Source: QHXW01 sp963847515 (lineage in GTDB: Bacteria; Acidobacteriota; Terriglobia; Bryobacterales; Bryobacteraceae). Taken from it: DNA of 64,000 nucleotides. The stretch is from positions 496,001-560,000 of the forward strand of contig CAWKAA010000005.1 of assembly GCA_963847515.1 (NCBI GenBank), given 5' to 3'. The notes beneath the pieces are model-generated. The model was given only the letters and a program-made list of their open reading frames with translations. It was not told the origin of the DNA and ran no database searches. Each line of letters begins with the position of its first letter. Positions within the stretch are counted from its first letter, which is position 1. This document shows, in pieces, positions 10,360 to 19,045 of the stretch. The position numbers and the translations under genes are program-made.

Positions 10360-10789
10360 CCTACATTAACCGAAGATTTTTCAAATTTTCTCTTGTCTGC
10401 GTTCAAGAGGCCGTGATACCCTTCCAATTAGAGAGCGCTGGCTCTCACACTTCTGAAAAGGAGGCGTCCTGAATGTCAGACGGCAGCAGTAGTTGCAAGC
10501 GGTTCGAAGACCTGGCCGGCAGCGATTTGGTCGAGCCTCCTTCTGCTAGGCTCCTCGGATAGCGAGTAACACTCGCCCGCCTTCGTTCCCAGCTCGCGCT
10601 CATGACGCTGCCTGCTCGTCTTTTATCACGCGCTGAATTTGGCCGGGGTGCTTGGCCGCAGTTGAGCTCCAAGAAAAGCGTAAGCGATCTGTAACACAAA
10701 ATTGCTTGCATGCTTAACTGTAGCTAAGTACGATGAAGAGCCAGTGGCCACTTTGCGGACTCGCAGCACCCGTTGGGAAATTACATCAC
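10360..10789. other. Intergenic region with one possible 29-aa leader ORF
   Basis: No convincing gene fills this ~430-bp stretch. It contains a short stem-loop GAGAGC-GCTG-GCTCTC near 10431-10446 and, 8 bp after a strong AAAAGGAGG, an ATG at 10473 opening a 29-codon frame that stops at 10562 (begins MSDGSSSCKRF). That could be a leader peptide or chance. The segment 10563-10789 shows no recognisable element apart from the porin start region. Confidence 0.35.
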
Positions 10790-12178
10790 GTGCTCAAAAA
10801 ACTCCTGTGTACTATCCTGACTTGTTGCTTGCAGCTTGGCCTTTGCCAGGATCCGCAGACACCACTTCAGCCCGCGAGCAGCACTTCCGATCCTGCTGAG
10901 AGCGCCCCGGCGGCCGAGCGCTGGAATCTCTACTATCAGGCCACTTCCATCGGCCAGCAGCACGGCACATTCAATGCTCCATATCAGGGGCCGCTAAGCC
11001 TGCAGGACGTCCCAGAACACGTAGTGTCCCTCACCACAACTCTCTTCTTCGGACTGAATCTCGGTAACAATACCCAGCTCTACTTCGATCCCGAAATTGC
11101 CGGGGGCCGCGGATTCAGCGGCGTGAATGGCATCGCTAATGCGCCCAACGGCGAACTTCCGCGCGTGGCCACTGCTACACCCAAACCCTACATTGCCCGG
11201 CTCTATATTTCTCACGATTTTGGTTTCGGTTCGGAGAAAGAGCACGTCGAGAGCGATGCCAATCAGCTAGCCGGTGATCGCCCCATGACGCGCTACACCG
11301 TGACCCTCGGCCGGTTTTCCCTCACGGATTTCTTCGACAACAATAGCTACACGCACGATCCACGCTCACAATTCATGGCGTGGGGTGTGATGTATAACGG
11401 CGCGTGGGATTATCCGGCAGACACGCGCGGCTATACCTGGGGTATGGTGCATGAATTCCACATGCGCAACTGGTCCCTGCGATACGGCAGTGCCGCCGAA
11501 CCGAAGAAGGCCAACGGGCCGCGATTTGACCGTCGTCTGTTTCGCGACCGCGGGGATGTTTTCGAAGGCGAGCGCCGCTACTCGTTGGGAAACCATCCTG
11601 GCGTGGTTCGTCTGCTTGGATATGTGAACCACACCGATTCCGGCAGCTACGGTGACGCCGTGCGGCTCGCCGAGCAAACCGGAACCACGCCCGACGTCAC
11701 CGCCGTTCGACACGCCGGAACCTTGAAGTATGGCTTCGGTGTGAACATCGAGCAGCAGATATCCCGCGACGTGGGCGTTTTCACGCGTCTGGGATGGAAT
11801 GACGGCAAGACTCAGGACTTCGCATTCACCGCCATCGACCGCTTGGCCAGCGGCGGCGTTTCCGTGCACGGAATGAAATGGAAGAGAAAGGATGATGTCG
11901 TCGCCACTTCATTTACCGCCAGCGGAATCTCTGGGGTCCACGCGCTGTATCTTTCGCGCGGCGGCCTCGACTTTCTGATCGGTGACGGCAAGCTCAACTA
12001 CGCTCCGGAGTACTTGTGGGAAAGCTACTACAACGCCCACCTGTTCCGCGGCCTCTTCGCCACGTTCGATCTGCAGCATGTTGGAAATCCGGCCTTCAAT
12101 CACGACCGCGGACCAGTGTGGATTGAGGGCATCCGCTTGCACATCGAATTTGGATTGCATCCGCTTCAGGCGAAATAA
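10790..12178 (+). CDS. Carbohydrate-selective porin, OprB-like
   Basis: I choose the GTG at 10790, which places a clear signal peptide (LKKLLCTILTCCLQLGLCQ) at the N terminus; a longer frame opens at 10733. The ~460-residue product has alternating aromatic/polar beta strands (LYFDPEIAGGRGFSG, ARLYISHDFGFG, YTVTLGRFSLTDFFDNNSY, FTRLGWNDG, FATFDLQHV) and ends like an outer-membrane barrel. The GRGFSG and FDNNSYTHDPRSQFM motifs are characteristic of OprB-type porins. It would sit in the outer membrane and allow sugar or other small-solute entry. It lies between the metal-type regulator and a TonB receptor gene, so a metal-complex substrate is also possible. Confidence 0.8.
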   Translation: MLKKLLCTILTCCLQLGLCQDPQTPLQPASSTSDPAESAPAAERWNLYYQATSIGQQHGTFNAPYQGPLSLQDVPEHVVSLTTTLFFGLNLGNNTQLYFDPEIAGGRGFSGVNGIANAPNGELPRVATATPKPYIARLYISHDFGFGSEKEHVESDANQLAGDRPMTRYTVTLGRFSLTDFFDNNSYTHDPRSQFMAWGVMYNGAWDYPADTRGYTWGMVHEFHMRNWSLRYGSAAEPKKANGPRFDRRLFRDRGDVFEGERRYSLGNHPGVVRLLGYVNHTDSGSYGDAVRLAEQTGTTPDVTAVRHAGTLKYGFGVNIEQQISRDVGVFTRLGWNDGKTQDFAFTAIDRLASGGVSVHGMKWKRKDDVVATSFTASGISGVHALYLSRGGLDFLIGDGKLNYAPEYLWESYYNAHLFRGLFATFDLQHVGNPAFNHDRGPVWIEGIRLHIEFGLHPLQAK

Positions 12179-12205
12179 GAACCGACCGTTTTCGGCGACT
12201 GCGTG

Positions 12206-14434
12206 TCAATAGTGGAACCGGTACCGCACCTGCACGATAGATCTGCCGCGGATCGGCGTAATGCGTGCCCCCGAAGGTCTGGCTGTTGTCGAGCAGGAAC
12301 CGCCGGTTCGCCAGATTCAACGCCGTCACCGACAGCGTGAGCTTTTCGGCGAAGGCTCTGCCAGCGGAAAGATCGAAGGTGGTGTGCCCCTGCAGATGGG
12401 CCGGCACTGCGCTCGACCCGTCCGTGAATCCCGAGCCGTAGTACAGATTGCCGCCCGCCGTGATCCGCCGCGGCAGGCTGAAATTGAAACCCGGTGTGAA
12501 GCGTGTGCCGCTGATCGTGATCGAGCAGAAAGTAACCGCTATCCGGAGGCGAGAAATCCGTCAGGCCGCCGCTGACGGCGCCGGCCCCCTCGGCGTGCGC
12601 ATAGGCATAGGTCGAGGTACACCTCGCCGCGGTGAAACAGTTGTGGCGAGCGGATGCCGAACCTCCCAACCGTACAGTCGCGCACGATCGATGGTCAGAG
12701 GGAAGAAGACGTTGGAGTTTCCGATGGCGTTGTGATCGAAATAGTTCTTCGCGCGCTGATGATAGTTGTTCACATCGAACGCCCATCCGCGCACGGGAAT
12801 GGTCAGCCCAAACTGGTGCTCCTCGTCGCGCTCTCCGCGCAGAGGAATGAAGCCAAGTCCCTGTGACACCGCGAAATCGAGCAGCGGACCGCGCACCGTG
12901 GAAAGCGGCGGCGCCTGATAGTAGCGCCCCCAGAAGCCGCGCAGAACCCAGTTCAGATGCGGAATGCGCACCGGCCCTCCCAGCCGCGGGCTTGCCGCAT
13001 TCTCCGAGATGGCGCCGGTGAAGTGCGTCAAGCCGCACGCCCGCGGTGAGCGTAAGCCAGGAGAACGCCTTGTATTGATCCTCCAGAAACAGCGCTTCCA
13101 GATGGCCCGCCGTCGCCTTGTCCTGCGCCAGCGCGAGTCCCGAGCCATCGTTGGCGATCAGGTTCACGGACTCGTCGTCGTGCTGGCCGAAGCCGTAGAC
13201 TCCTGCCGGCGCATTGTGCCGTGCGGTCACCGCCGCAACACGATCTGTGCCCCGGCGTACTGCGATCCCGCGGTGCTGCGTGGTGCTGATCGGCGTGTCG
13301 TTCGGGTCGCCGTCATAGTTGGCGCGGTTGTAGTGATAGAACGGAGAAACGGTGAGCAGCAAGCCCGGTTGGAACGTGTGCGCCCAGGAGAAAGTCGCGA
13401 GCGCGTCGCGCTCCCGCTCGACGTCGCGGATTCCGGCTGCTTGGGCGTCCGGGATCGTTGGGAATTTGATAATCGTCGCCGCCGAAGCGACGTCACGAAC
13501 CGGAATTGGTTGTTGGCGTCGCGATTGTAGATGAGCGTGCCCATGCCGCCCAGTCCCCAGACGCGGTCGTGCAGCACATCCGGGCCGGGAGTTTCGAGAC
13601 CATAGTCGCTGCGGTTGCCGTTGAAGCTGGCAAAATAGGCGAACTTTTCGGTGTGGCTGCCGAAGTTGACCTGATCGTTGGTCTGGTGAAACGTCCCGAA
13701 AGTAGTGAACAGAACTCGCCCTCGTTGTTGCGTTCGAAGCCGGTCCGCGGCACGACGTTGAACACGCCATAGGTGCGGTCGCCGTACGCGGAGGAATAGC
13801 CGCCGCGCTGGGCTTCGAGATAGTCGATATCCTTCGGATCGATCTGCGGGCCGACGTTGCTGGCGATGTTGGTGTTCGGGATAGGAACGCCATCGATGGC
13901 CCAGGTGACCTGGTGGCCGCCGCGCACGTGCAGCTGGTCGTGCGTCACCCAGGCTCCGGGAACGTAATCGGTGATCATAGTCAGGCTGTTGCTCAAATCC
14001 GCGCCCGGGGTATTTTGGATTTCGCTTCGGCTCACGATGGTCGTGGGCGTCATCCGTTCGGGATTCACGGCCAGCGCGGATTCCGCCACGGTCACCACCT
14101 GCTGCGCCGTTCCGATGGCGAGCTGGAAGTGCAAGACCGGCGCGCTGCCTGATACCACTACGACGTTCTGCGCCGACGGCGCGAAGCCCTCGCGCGTGAC
14201 GGTCACTTGGTAGGCGCCCACCGGCACGGAAGTGGCTTCGAAGGCTCCGTCGTCTCCGGTAGCCAGGATCCGGGAGTAATCCGAACTGTTTGCCTTCAGA
14301 ACCACTTGGGCTCCGGGTACCGGACGGTGGTCCGGATCGTGGACCACGCCGCGCACGGATCCAAACACCGTAGCCCACGTCACTCCCGGCAAAAATACAA
14401 ATGCGGTAAGGCATAAGACTCGTTTAAAAATCAT
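12206..14434 (-). pseudogene. TonB-dependent outer-membrane receptor, multiply frameshifted
   Basis: Coding begins at 14434 with a signal peptide and a carboxypeptidase-regulatory-like domain (GSVRGVVHDPDHRPVPGAQV), then the plug (LHVRGGHQVTWAIDGVPIPN, GVFNVVPRTGFERN). The barrel continues through at least three different frames: FGSHTEKFAYFASFNGNRSD near 13650, HTFQPGLLLTVSPFYHYNRA near 13350, GFWGRYYQAPPLSTVRGP near 12920, LLDHDQRHTLHTGFQF near 12500 and LTALNL-type strands near 12320. It ends QVRYRFHY with a C-terminal aromatic and a stop at 12206. At least six frame changes are needed. Intact, it would be a ~740-residue receptor for an iron, copper or other metal complex or for an oligosaccharide. 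The reading is broken, by decay or by indel errors. Confidence 0.85.
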
Positions 14435-14469
14435 GACACTCCTCCTGTTTCTAAAAAGCTGTCGCTTTC

Positions 14470-14838
14470 CTAGAAACGGGACGGTGGAGGTCGCTGGTAG
14501 AGGAATGCGAAATTCGAACAGAGAGCCGAGCGTGTGCCCGCCGGCCTGTGAAGCTCAGTGGAAAGAACTGTGGCGTCGACTTGTGCCGTGAATGGCGCAA
14601 GCATCGGCGAGGTCTGGACCGACAGACCGGCCGGCATCCGGCAGGCCTGCCCGCAATCCGCGGTTGCCGTCCAGAAGGATCCCGCGCCTGCGGCGGATCT
14701 GCGGCAACACGAGTGGTGCGCACCGCTGGGGCAGCAGCTAGTGGTGCGGGGCGTCGACGCCGTGACCGCCGGATATGCGTAGCACGCACCAAAGGTGATG
14801 AGGAGCCAGACGGCAATCGTGCTGCGGAGGAGCTGCAT
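14470..14838 (-). CDS. Small secreted Cys/His-rich protein upstream of TonB receptor
   Basis: The 122-residue product has a signal peptide (LLRSTIAVWLLITFGACYAY) and then clustered cysteines (TSCCPSGAHHSCCRRS and ADCGQACRMPA). It ends LYQRPPPSRF, a tail typical of small proteins encoded just before TonB receptors in Acidobacteria. The CC-x5-HHSCC arrangement could bind a soft metal. It ends 35 bp before the receptor start and is probably co-transcribed with it. The function is not established; a metal-binding periplasmic role is inferred. The antisense strand has no competing gene. Confidence 0.6.
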   Translation of the reverse strand: MQLLRSTIAVWLLITFGACYAYPAVTASTPRTTSCCPSGAHHSCCRRSAAGAGSFWTATADCGQACRMPAGLSVQTSPMLAPFTAQVDATVLSTELHRPAGTRSALCSNFAFLYQRPPPSRF

Positions 14839-14928
14839 TGAAACTATTCAGTGTACCAACGCCTAACCCAGAACCCCCAAACCCTCGATTCACCTTTGAT
14901 CCAACTCTGCTAGATTGGGAACTGCAGT

Positions 14929-15480
14929 ATGAGAATTCTCGCGTGTGGAGCGCTGCTGTTAATCGCCGGAGTTTCGTGTGTTTCAGCACAGCAGCCAACC
15001 ATGCAAAATGAGTGGGACATTCACAAGACGCTGGATGCTATCGCGCTGCACGCCGACCGTCTGGCGCCATTTGTCGATCAGATTCATCCTGAAAACTGGA
15101 TCGCTGCAGGCGCTCCTCAGGCTTACGTAAGCCAGGCAAAAACTTGTCACAGCGAGCTGTTGGCGATTGCCGCCTCCGCTCGCGAGCTGAGCCGGAATCC
15201 CGAGAAACTGACAGGCGCTCTTCAGTTGCTGTTCCGCATCCGCACCGTCGAAACCATGCTTGGGTCGCTCGGCGAAGGACTTCGCAAATATCAGAATCCG
15301 CCCATGGCAGACATGCTGCAAGGAGCGGTGGCGGAAGACGCGGGGAATCGCGACCACCTGCAGCAATACTCCTTGGAACTCGCCATGGCCAAGGAGCTGG
15401 AATTTCACGTGGCCGATGACGAAGCGCAACGCTGCCGCCAGTCACTCTCGCGGCAGCCCGCTCAGCAGGAGAAACATTAG
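14929..15480 (+). CDS. Secreted helical hypothetical protein
   Basis: The 183-residue product has a signal peptide (ILACGALLLIAGVSCVSAQ) followed by a helical domain (TLDAIALHADRLAPFVDQIH, AKTCHSELLAIAASARELSR, LFRIRTVETMLGSLGEGLRK, YSLELAMAKELEFHVADDEA). Two cysteines remain in the mature part. I do not recognise the family. The stop codon shares its last base with the GTG start of the next gene, so the two are translationally coupled. Confidence 0.7.
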   Translation: MRILACGALLLIAGVSCVSAQQPTMQNEWDIHKTLDAIALHADRLAPFVDQIHPENWIAAGAPQAYVSQAKTCHSELLAIAASARELSRNPEKLTGALQLLFRIRTVETMLGSLGEGLRKYQNPPMADMLQGAVAEDAGNRDHLQQYSLELAMAKELEFHVADDEAQRCRQSLSRQPAQQEKH

Positions 15481-15815
15481 TGCCGTTTTCTTGTAGTATC
15501 TGTGAGCAGGAATCCACACGGATTTGCGCTTTCTGCACCAAAGATGCCTGCGGGATGCACATTTGCGAACGGTGCGGTTGTTGCAGCGACTGTTGCCAGT
15601 GCGACGTTCCGCTGGACGAGCCGCTGCACGAGCACATCGAAGCGCTGCCGGAGCATGCCGCCGCGATCCCGTCTGACCTCGTTGTTGAGACGTCCCAGGC
15701 GGAGCCATCTGCCATAGAACCCCAACCCTTAATTGATCCCTGGGCTCCTGCCGAAGCTCAACCTGCGACACCGGAAGAATCGGGCTCCGAGCCGTTCGAA
15801 ACACCGGAAGGCTGA
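15480..15815 (+). CDS. Cysteine-rich small protein, probable zinc-binding
   Basis: The 111-residue protein starts at a GTG that overlaps the previous stop by one base. Its first 45 residues hold twelve cysteines in short spacings (CSICEQESTRICAFC, CGMHICERCGCCSDCCQC), suggesting two or more zinc sites of B-box or RING-like type. The rest is acidic, Pro/Glu-rich and probably disordered. The last 58 bp overlap the 3' end of the chloride-channel gene on the other strand. No enzyme motif is visible; a protein-interaction role is a guess. Confidence 0.65.
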   Translation: MPFSCSICEQESTRICAFCTKDACGMHICERCGCCSDCCQCDVPLDEPLHEHIEALPEHAAAIPSDLVVETSQAEPSAIEPQPLIDPWAPAEAQPATPEESGSEPFETPEG

Positions 15816-17623
15816 GGCTCTTCTTCCAACTCGCCGGCCCCTCGGAACGGTAGGTGAATCCGCAGCACTCGTTCTCGCCGGCGCTCTTCCTCCAGGTCAC
15901 GCACTCGCGCCCGCAGCAGATCCTCCAGCGAGATGATCCCGGCCAGCTTGTTTCCGTTCTCGACCACCGGCATGCGAGTCATTCCAGTTTCTGCCATGCG
16001 ATAAACCACAACGCGTAGAGGCTCGTCGGTATAGGCCACCACTGGGTTCTTTCGCATTATGTCGGTGAGCTCGGTGGAACTATCGTCAGAAGCCAGTTGG
16101 TTCAGGTCCTTTCGCGTCACCACGCCGACTAACACGCGGTCCCCTGTTACCACCGGGTACAACCGCTGGCCGCGCCGCGCGGCGTGCTTAGAGTGGGGCA
16201 AGTCGCCCGGAGAGAGCTTGGCCGGAAGCACGGCGATGTTCGTCCGCATCACCTCGTGAACGAAAAGAATCTCCAGGGGATCCACGGCGTATTCCCGGCT
16301 GAGGTGATAGCCCCGTCTCGCGACCTTCTCTGTCAGAATGGAGCGTTTCAGCGTAAGCGATGTGAAGGCGTGCGCAATCACGCAGGCGACCAGCAGCGGC
16401 AGGATCACGTTGATATCGTGCGTCAATTCGATCGCGAAAACGATCCCGGTGAACGGCGACCGCATGGTGCCGCCCAAGATCGCGCCCATGCTGATCAGTG
16501 GCCAAAAACCGGCGCCTTCGTTAGGGAGCACCATGGTTTCGAGCCCGCCCAACGCGCCGCCCATCATCAACAGCGGCGCCAGCACTCCGCCTGACGTCCC
16601 CGAACCCAAAGAAAATGCCCAGATGAACGACTTCACCAGCAGAATGCCCCAGATCATGCGGACAGGTACGTCGCCTTGAAGCAGCGCGCCGATCGTGTCA
16701 TAGCCAACTCCCAGCGCCTGCGGGAAGACAATCCCGCCCAAGCCCACTGCTAGGCCGCCGATCGCTGGCCACCACATCCAATGAATGCGTATGTGCTTCT
16801 GAAACAAATCCTCGGCCCCATATACGGCAAGCGTGAGAAGCGCCGAGAGACCGCCCGCCAGAATTCCCGCGACTATGCAGCCAGCCAGTCCCTCCGGACC
16901 GATGAATACGCTATGCGGGGGCGTTGGAAACAGCGGGCCAAGGCCGATGATGTATCGCCGTACCGCGCCCGCAGTCGCGCTGGCCAGCGCCACAGGAACT
17001 AAACTTCGCGGCTTCCATTCGAAGAGCAGCAATTCAACCGCGAGCAGCACGGCCGCCAGCGGTGCGGCGAACGTCGCCGCCATGCCACCAGCCGCCCCGG
17101 CCACCAGCAGGGTCTTCCGCTCGGCGCTGGTCAGGTGGAAAAACTGCGCGATCATTGAGCCGAAGGCTCCGCCCGTCATGATGATCGGCCCCTCGGCCCC
17201 GAACGGTCCGCCAGAGCCGATGGAGATGGCTGACGACAGCGGCTTCAGGATCGCGAGCCGAGGCTCCACGCGGCTGCCATTGATCAGGATGGCTTCGATG
17301 GCTTCCGGAATCCCGTGCCCGCGGATTCGTTCCGATCCGTAACGCGCCATGAAGCCGATGATCAGCGCGCCTGCCACCGGGACCAATATTTCGAGCGGCC
17401 CCAGATGATTCCCTGCCGGCGAGACCAGCGCCGTGCTCCACCTCTGAAAGAAAAACAGGTTTGTAAACAGGCCGATCAGCTTAAGCAGTCCCAGGGCCAC
17501 AAATGCGCTGATCGCCCCGATGACTATTGCCAAACCCGAAATGGCGATGGTGCGCGGCGTGACCGTGAAATCGCCCAGCTTATCCGACGCGCGCTCTTTG
17601 CGCTTTACCTCAGTTACCGCCAT
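15758..17623 (-). CDS. CLC-family chloride channel/transporter with CBS pair
   Basis: The 621-residue protein has the CLC core (~30-450) and two C-terminal CBS domains (~460-590, VHEVMRTNIAVLP, LTDIMRKNPVVAYTDEPL, MTRMPVVENGNKLAGIISLE). Selectivity motifs are present: GSGGPFGAEGP (gating Glu in the GxEGP position) and GSGTSGGVLAPLL. In the helix aligned to E. coli ClcA Glu202-Glu203 this protein reads AAPLAAVLLAVELLLF, so the proton-path Glu203 position appears to be Leu. This hints at channel rather than antiporter behaviour, as an inference from an eyeballed alignment. The start overlaps the MarR stop by 14 bp. Confidence 0.93.
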   Translation of the reverse strand: MAVTEVKRKERASDKLGDFTVTPRTIAISGLAIVIGAISAFVALGLLKLIGLFTNLFFFQRWSTALVSPAGNHLGPLEILVPVAGALIIGFMARYGSERIRGHGIPEAIEAILINGSRVEPRLAILKPLSSAISIGSGGPFGAEGPIIMTGGAFGSMIAQFFHLTSAERKTLLVAGAAGGMAATFAAPLAAVLLAVELLLFEWKPRSLVPVALASATAGAVRRYIIGLGPLFPTPPHSVFIGPEGLAGCIVAGILAGGLSALLTLAVYGAEDLFQKHIRIHWMWWPAIGGLAVGLGGIVFPQALGVGYDTIGALLQGDVPVRMIWGILLVKSFIWAFSLGSGTSGGVLAPLLMMGGALGGLETMVLPNEGAGFWPLISMGAILGGTMRSPFTGIVFAIELTHDINVILPLLVACVIAHAFTSLTLKRSILTEKVARRGYHLSREYAVDPLEILFVHEVMRTNIAVLPAKLSPGDLPHSKHAARRGQRLYPVVTGDRVLVGVVTRKDLNQLASDDSSTELTDIMRKNPVVAYTDEPLRVVVYRMAETGMTRMPVVENGNKLAGIISLEDLLRARVRDLEEERRRERVLRIHLPFRGAGELEEEPQPSGVSNGSEPDSSGVAG

Positions 17624-18035
17624 TGACCCTCCGAATCACCGCCTCAAGCGCGTTCACAAGCGCCGGGCCATTCTCGCGCAATTCCGCCATGTGGCAGGCG
17701 GCGAGCTTTTCCAGTTCCGCCTCCCCACGCGGAGTGAGTTGAACCAGCACCTGCCGCCGGTCCGATGGCGCCCGCGATCGCAAAACCAGGCCACGCTCCG
17801 CCAGCCTGTCCACGAGTTCCACCGCGCTGTGATGCTGGATTTGCAGTCGCTCAGCCAGCACGCTGATGCTTGGCTGGTCCAGACCCCGAACCGCCAGCAG
17901 CAACTGGTGCTGTTGCGGCTCGATTCCAGTCGCGCGCGCGGCTTGCTCGCTGAAGTGCAGAAACCGCCGGATCTGGTAGCGAACCTCCGCTAGACTGCGA
18001 TAATCTGTGTCTGTAATTGTATATGAATAAGACAC
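17610..18035 (-). CDS. MarR-family transcriptional regulator
   Basis: The 141-residue winged-helix protein contains LQIQHHSAVELVDRLAERGL as recognition region and RAPSDRRQVLVQLTPRGEAE as wing, the core of MarR proteins. The start is a GTG with no visible Shine-Dalgarno sequence. It overlaps and precedes the CLC gene, so it probably controls an operon with it. A 17-bp palindrome overlapping a TATAAT box immediately upstream is the likely autoregulatory operator. The effector is unknown. Confidence 0.9.
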   Translation of the reverse strand: MSYSYTITDTDYRSLAEVRYQIRRFLHFSEQAARATGIEPQQHQLLLAVRGLDQPSISVLAERLQIQHHSAVELVDRLAERGLVLRSRAPSDRRQVLVQLTPRGEAELEKLAACHMAELRENGPALVNALEAVIRRVNGGN

Positions 18036-18043
18036 TTAAGCAT

Positions 18044-18063
18044 ATTATATCGTAGAACGATAT
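18044..18063 (-). promoter_or_regulatory. MarR operator palindrome overlapping -10 box
   Basis: ATATCGT-AGA-ACGATAT (18047-18063) is a perfect 7-bp-arm palindrome. On the minus strand the -10 hexamer TATAAT occupies 18044-18049, inside its edge. Transcription would start about 18037, one or two bases before the GTG at 18035, giving a nearly leaderless message. The best -35 at 17-bp spacing matches only three of six positions. Repressor binding here would block RNA polymerase directly (inferred). Confidence 0.65.
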
Positions 18064-18099
18064 TTGTCGCCAGTCTTGCTTTCGGCTTTTTTTATTTGC

Positions 18100-19017
18100 C
18101 TACGGATGCGGGTACCAGCGAAGGTGCATCGGTCCGAGGTGAATGTCCGAAAATACCAGCGCGTTTCCGTCGGCGCCTTCCATTCGGCCGCTTGGAGGTG
18201 CATCAACCTCTTGCCAGGCCGAGGAAGCCCGGTCCAGCTTGTACAGCCGGTGAGCGTGTGTTTTCGAGTCTTGATCTTGAACAAACAGGTGGCCGTCTGT
18301 GGTCGGTGCAACTCTTGGCGAATAACTAAACTCGTCGAGCCGCCACCGGCCCAATAGAACTCCAGTCAGGTCCAGCTCCACCCATTCAGTTTTTCCGTCA
18401 TTGTCGCCTGAGTCGGCCCAAAGTCCAACCCGATCGTGCGCGACCACAATACTATTCGATCTTTGCCAGCTCGGCATCCCGGGTTCTAGTCCTGGCGGAA
18501 ACGAAGACCGAGGGAGATAGGCTCCGGACTCTTTTCCATCCGGGCCATACTTCCGTACCGTCATGTAATCCCGCCGGTCCGCTCGCGTTCCGTCTGCAGC
18601 ATCGCGTTGCCATCCAAGGCTCCAGAGCGAATAATCTTCGGCGAATGCAAGGTGGGTGGCGACATACCTGCCGGTCTGTATGGTTCTCGTCAACGTGCCG
18701 GCGCTGTCGCGAAAATCAATACCAGCACTCTTTTGTGATTGCCATGCGACGGCCACGCTGCCATCTGTGTCGAGTGCAATATTCTCGACAACTCCATTCT
18801 GCGTTTCGAAGCAAAATGCGAGGTGGCCGTCAGGCGCGTAGATCGTTAGCTGGCTGTCATCTCCGGCAAGACCAACCCAATAAATGTAGCCATTGTAAAA
18901 CGCTGGAACGAGCTGGTTTCCCGCTCGTGCTGCCAAGGAAGTTACCTCGCGAACGGGGTCGCTCGCGGCCAAGTGGCAATGACTGACAACCACCAGAATC
19001 ACGATAGGTCTGAACAC
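18100..19017 (-). CDS. Secreted beta-propeller-like hypothetical protein
   Basis: The frame is open far upstream to 19413, but the GTG at 19017 is preceded by AAGGAGGG at good spacing and gives a signal peptide (FRPIVILVVVSHCHLAASD). The 305-residue product has repeating beta blades (FYNGYIYWVGLAGDDSQLTI, ENIALDTDGSVAVAWQSQ, THLAFAEDYSLWSLGWQRDA, RVAPTTDGHLFVQDQDS), suggesting a periplasmic propeller. It lies 28 bp after the pseudopilin gene on the same strand and may be the last gene of that operon. The function is unknown. Confidence 0.65.
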   Translation of the reverse strand: MFRPIVILVVVSHCHLAASDPVREVTSLAARAGNQLVPAFYNGYIYWVGLAGDDSQLTIYAPDGHLAFCFETQNGVVENIALDTDGSVAVAWQSQKSAGIDFRDSAGTLTRTIQTGRYVATHLAFAEDYSLWSLGWQRDAADGTRADRRDYMTVRKYGPDGKESGAYLPRSSFPPGLEPGMPSWQRSNSIVVAHDRVGLWADSGDNDGKTEWVELDLTGVLLGRWRLDEFSYSPRVAPTTDGHLFVQDQDSKTHAHRLYKLDRASSAWQEVDAPPSGRMEGADGNALVFSDIHLGPMHLRWYPHP

Positions 19018-19045
19018 GTGGCCCTCCTTGCTTCTTTGAGCGGCT

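Noticed and set aside
10495..10512. GGTTCGAA, tRNA T-loop-like
   Set aside because: No complementary T-stem, acceptor or anticodon arm can be drawn around it.
10445..10711. 88-codon minus-strand frame
   Set aside because: No SD, no recognisable motif, Arg/Ser-rich shadow-like composition.
14858..14886. Possible further heptad array (CCTAACCCAGAACCCC...)
   Set aside because: The spacing drifts from 7 bp and only two units resemble the consensus.
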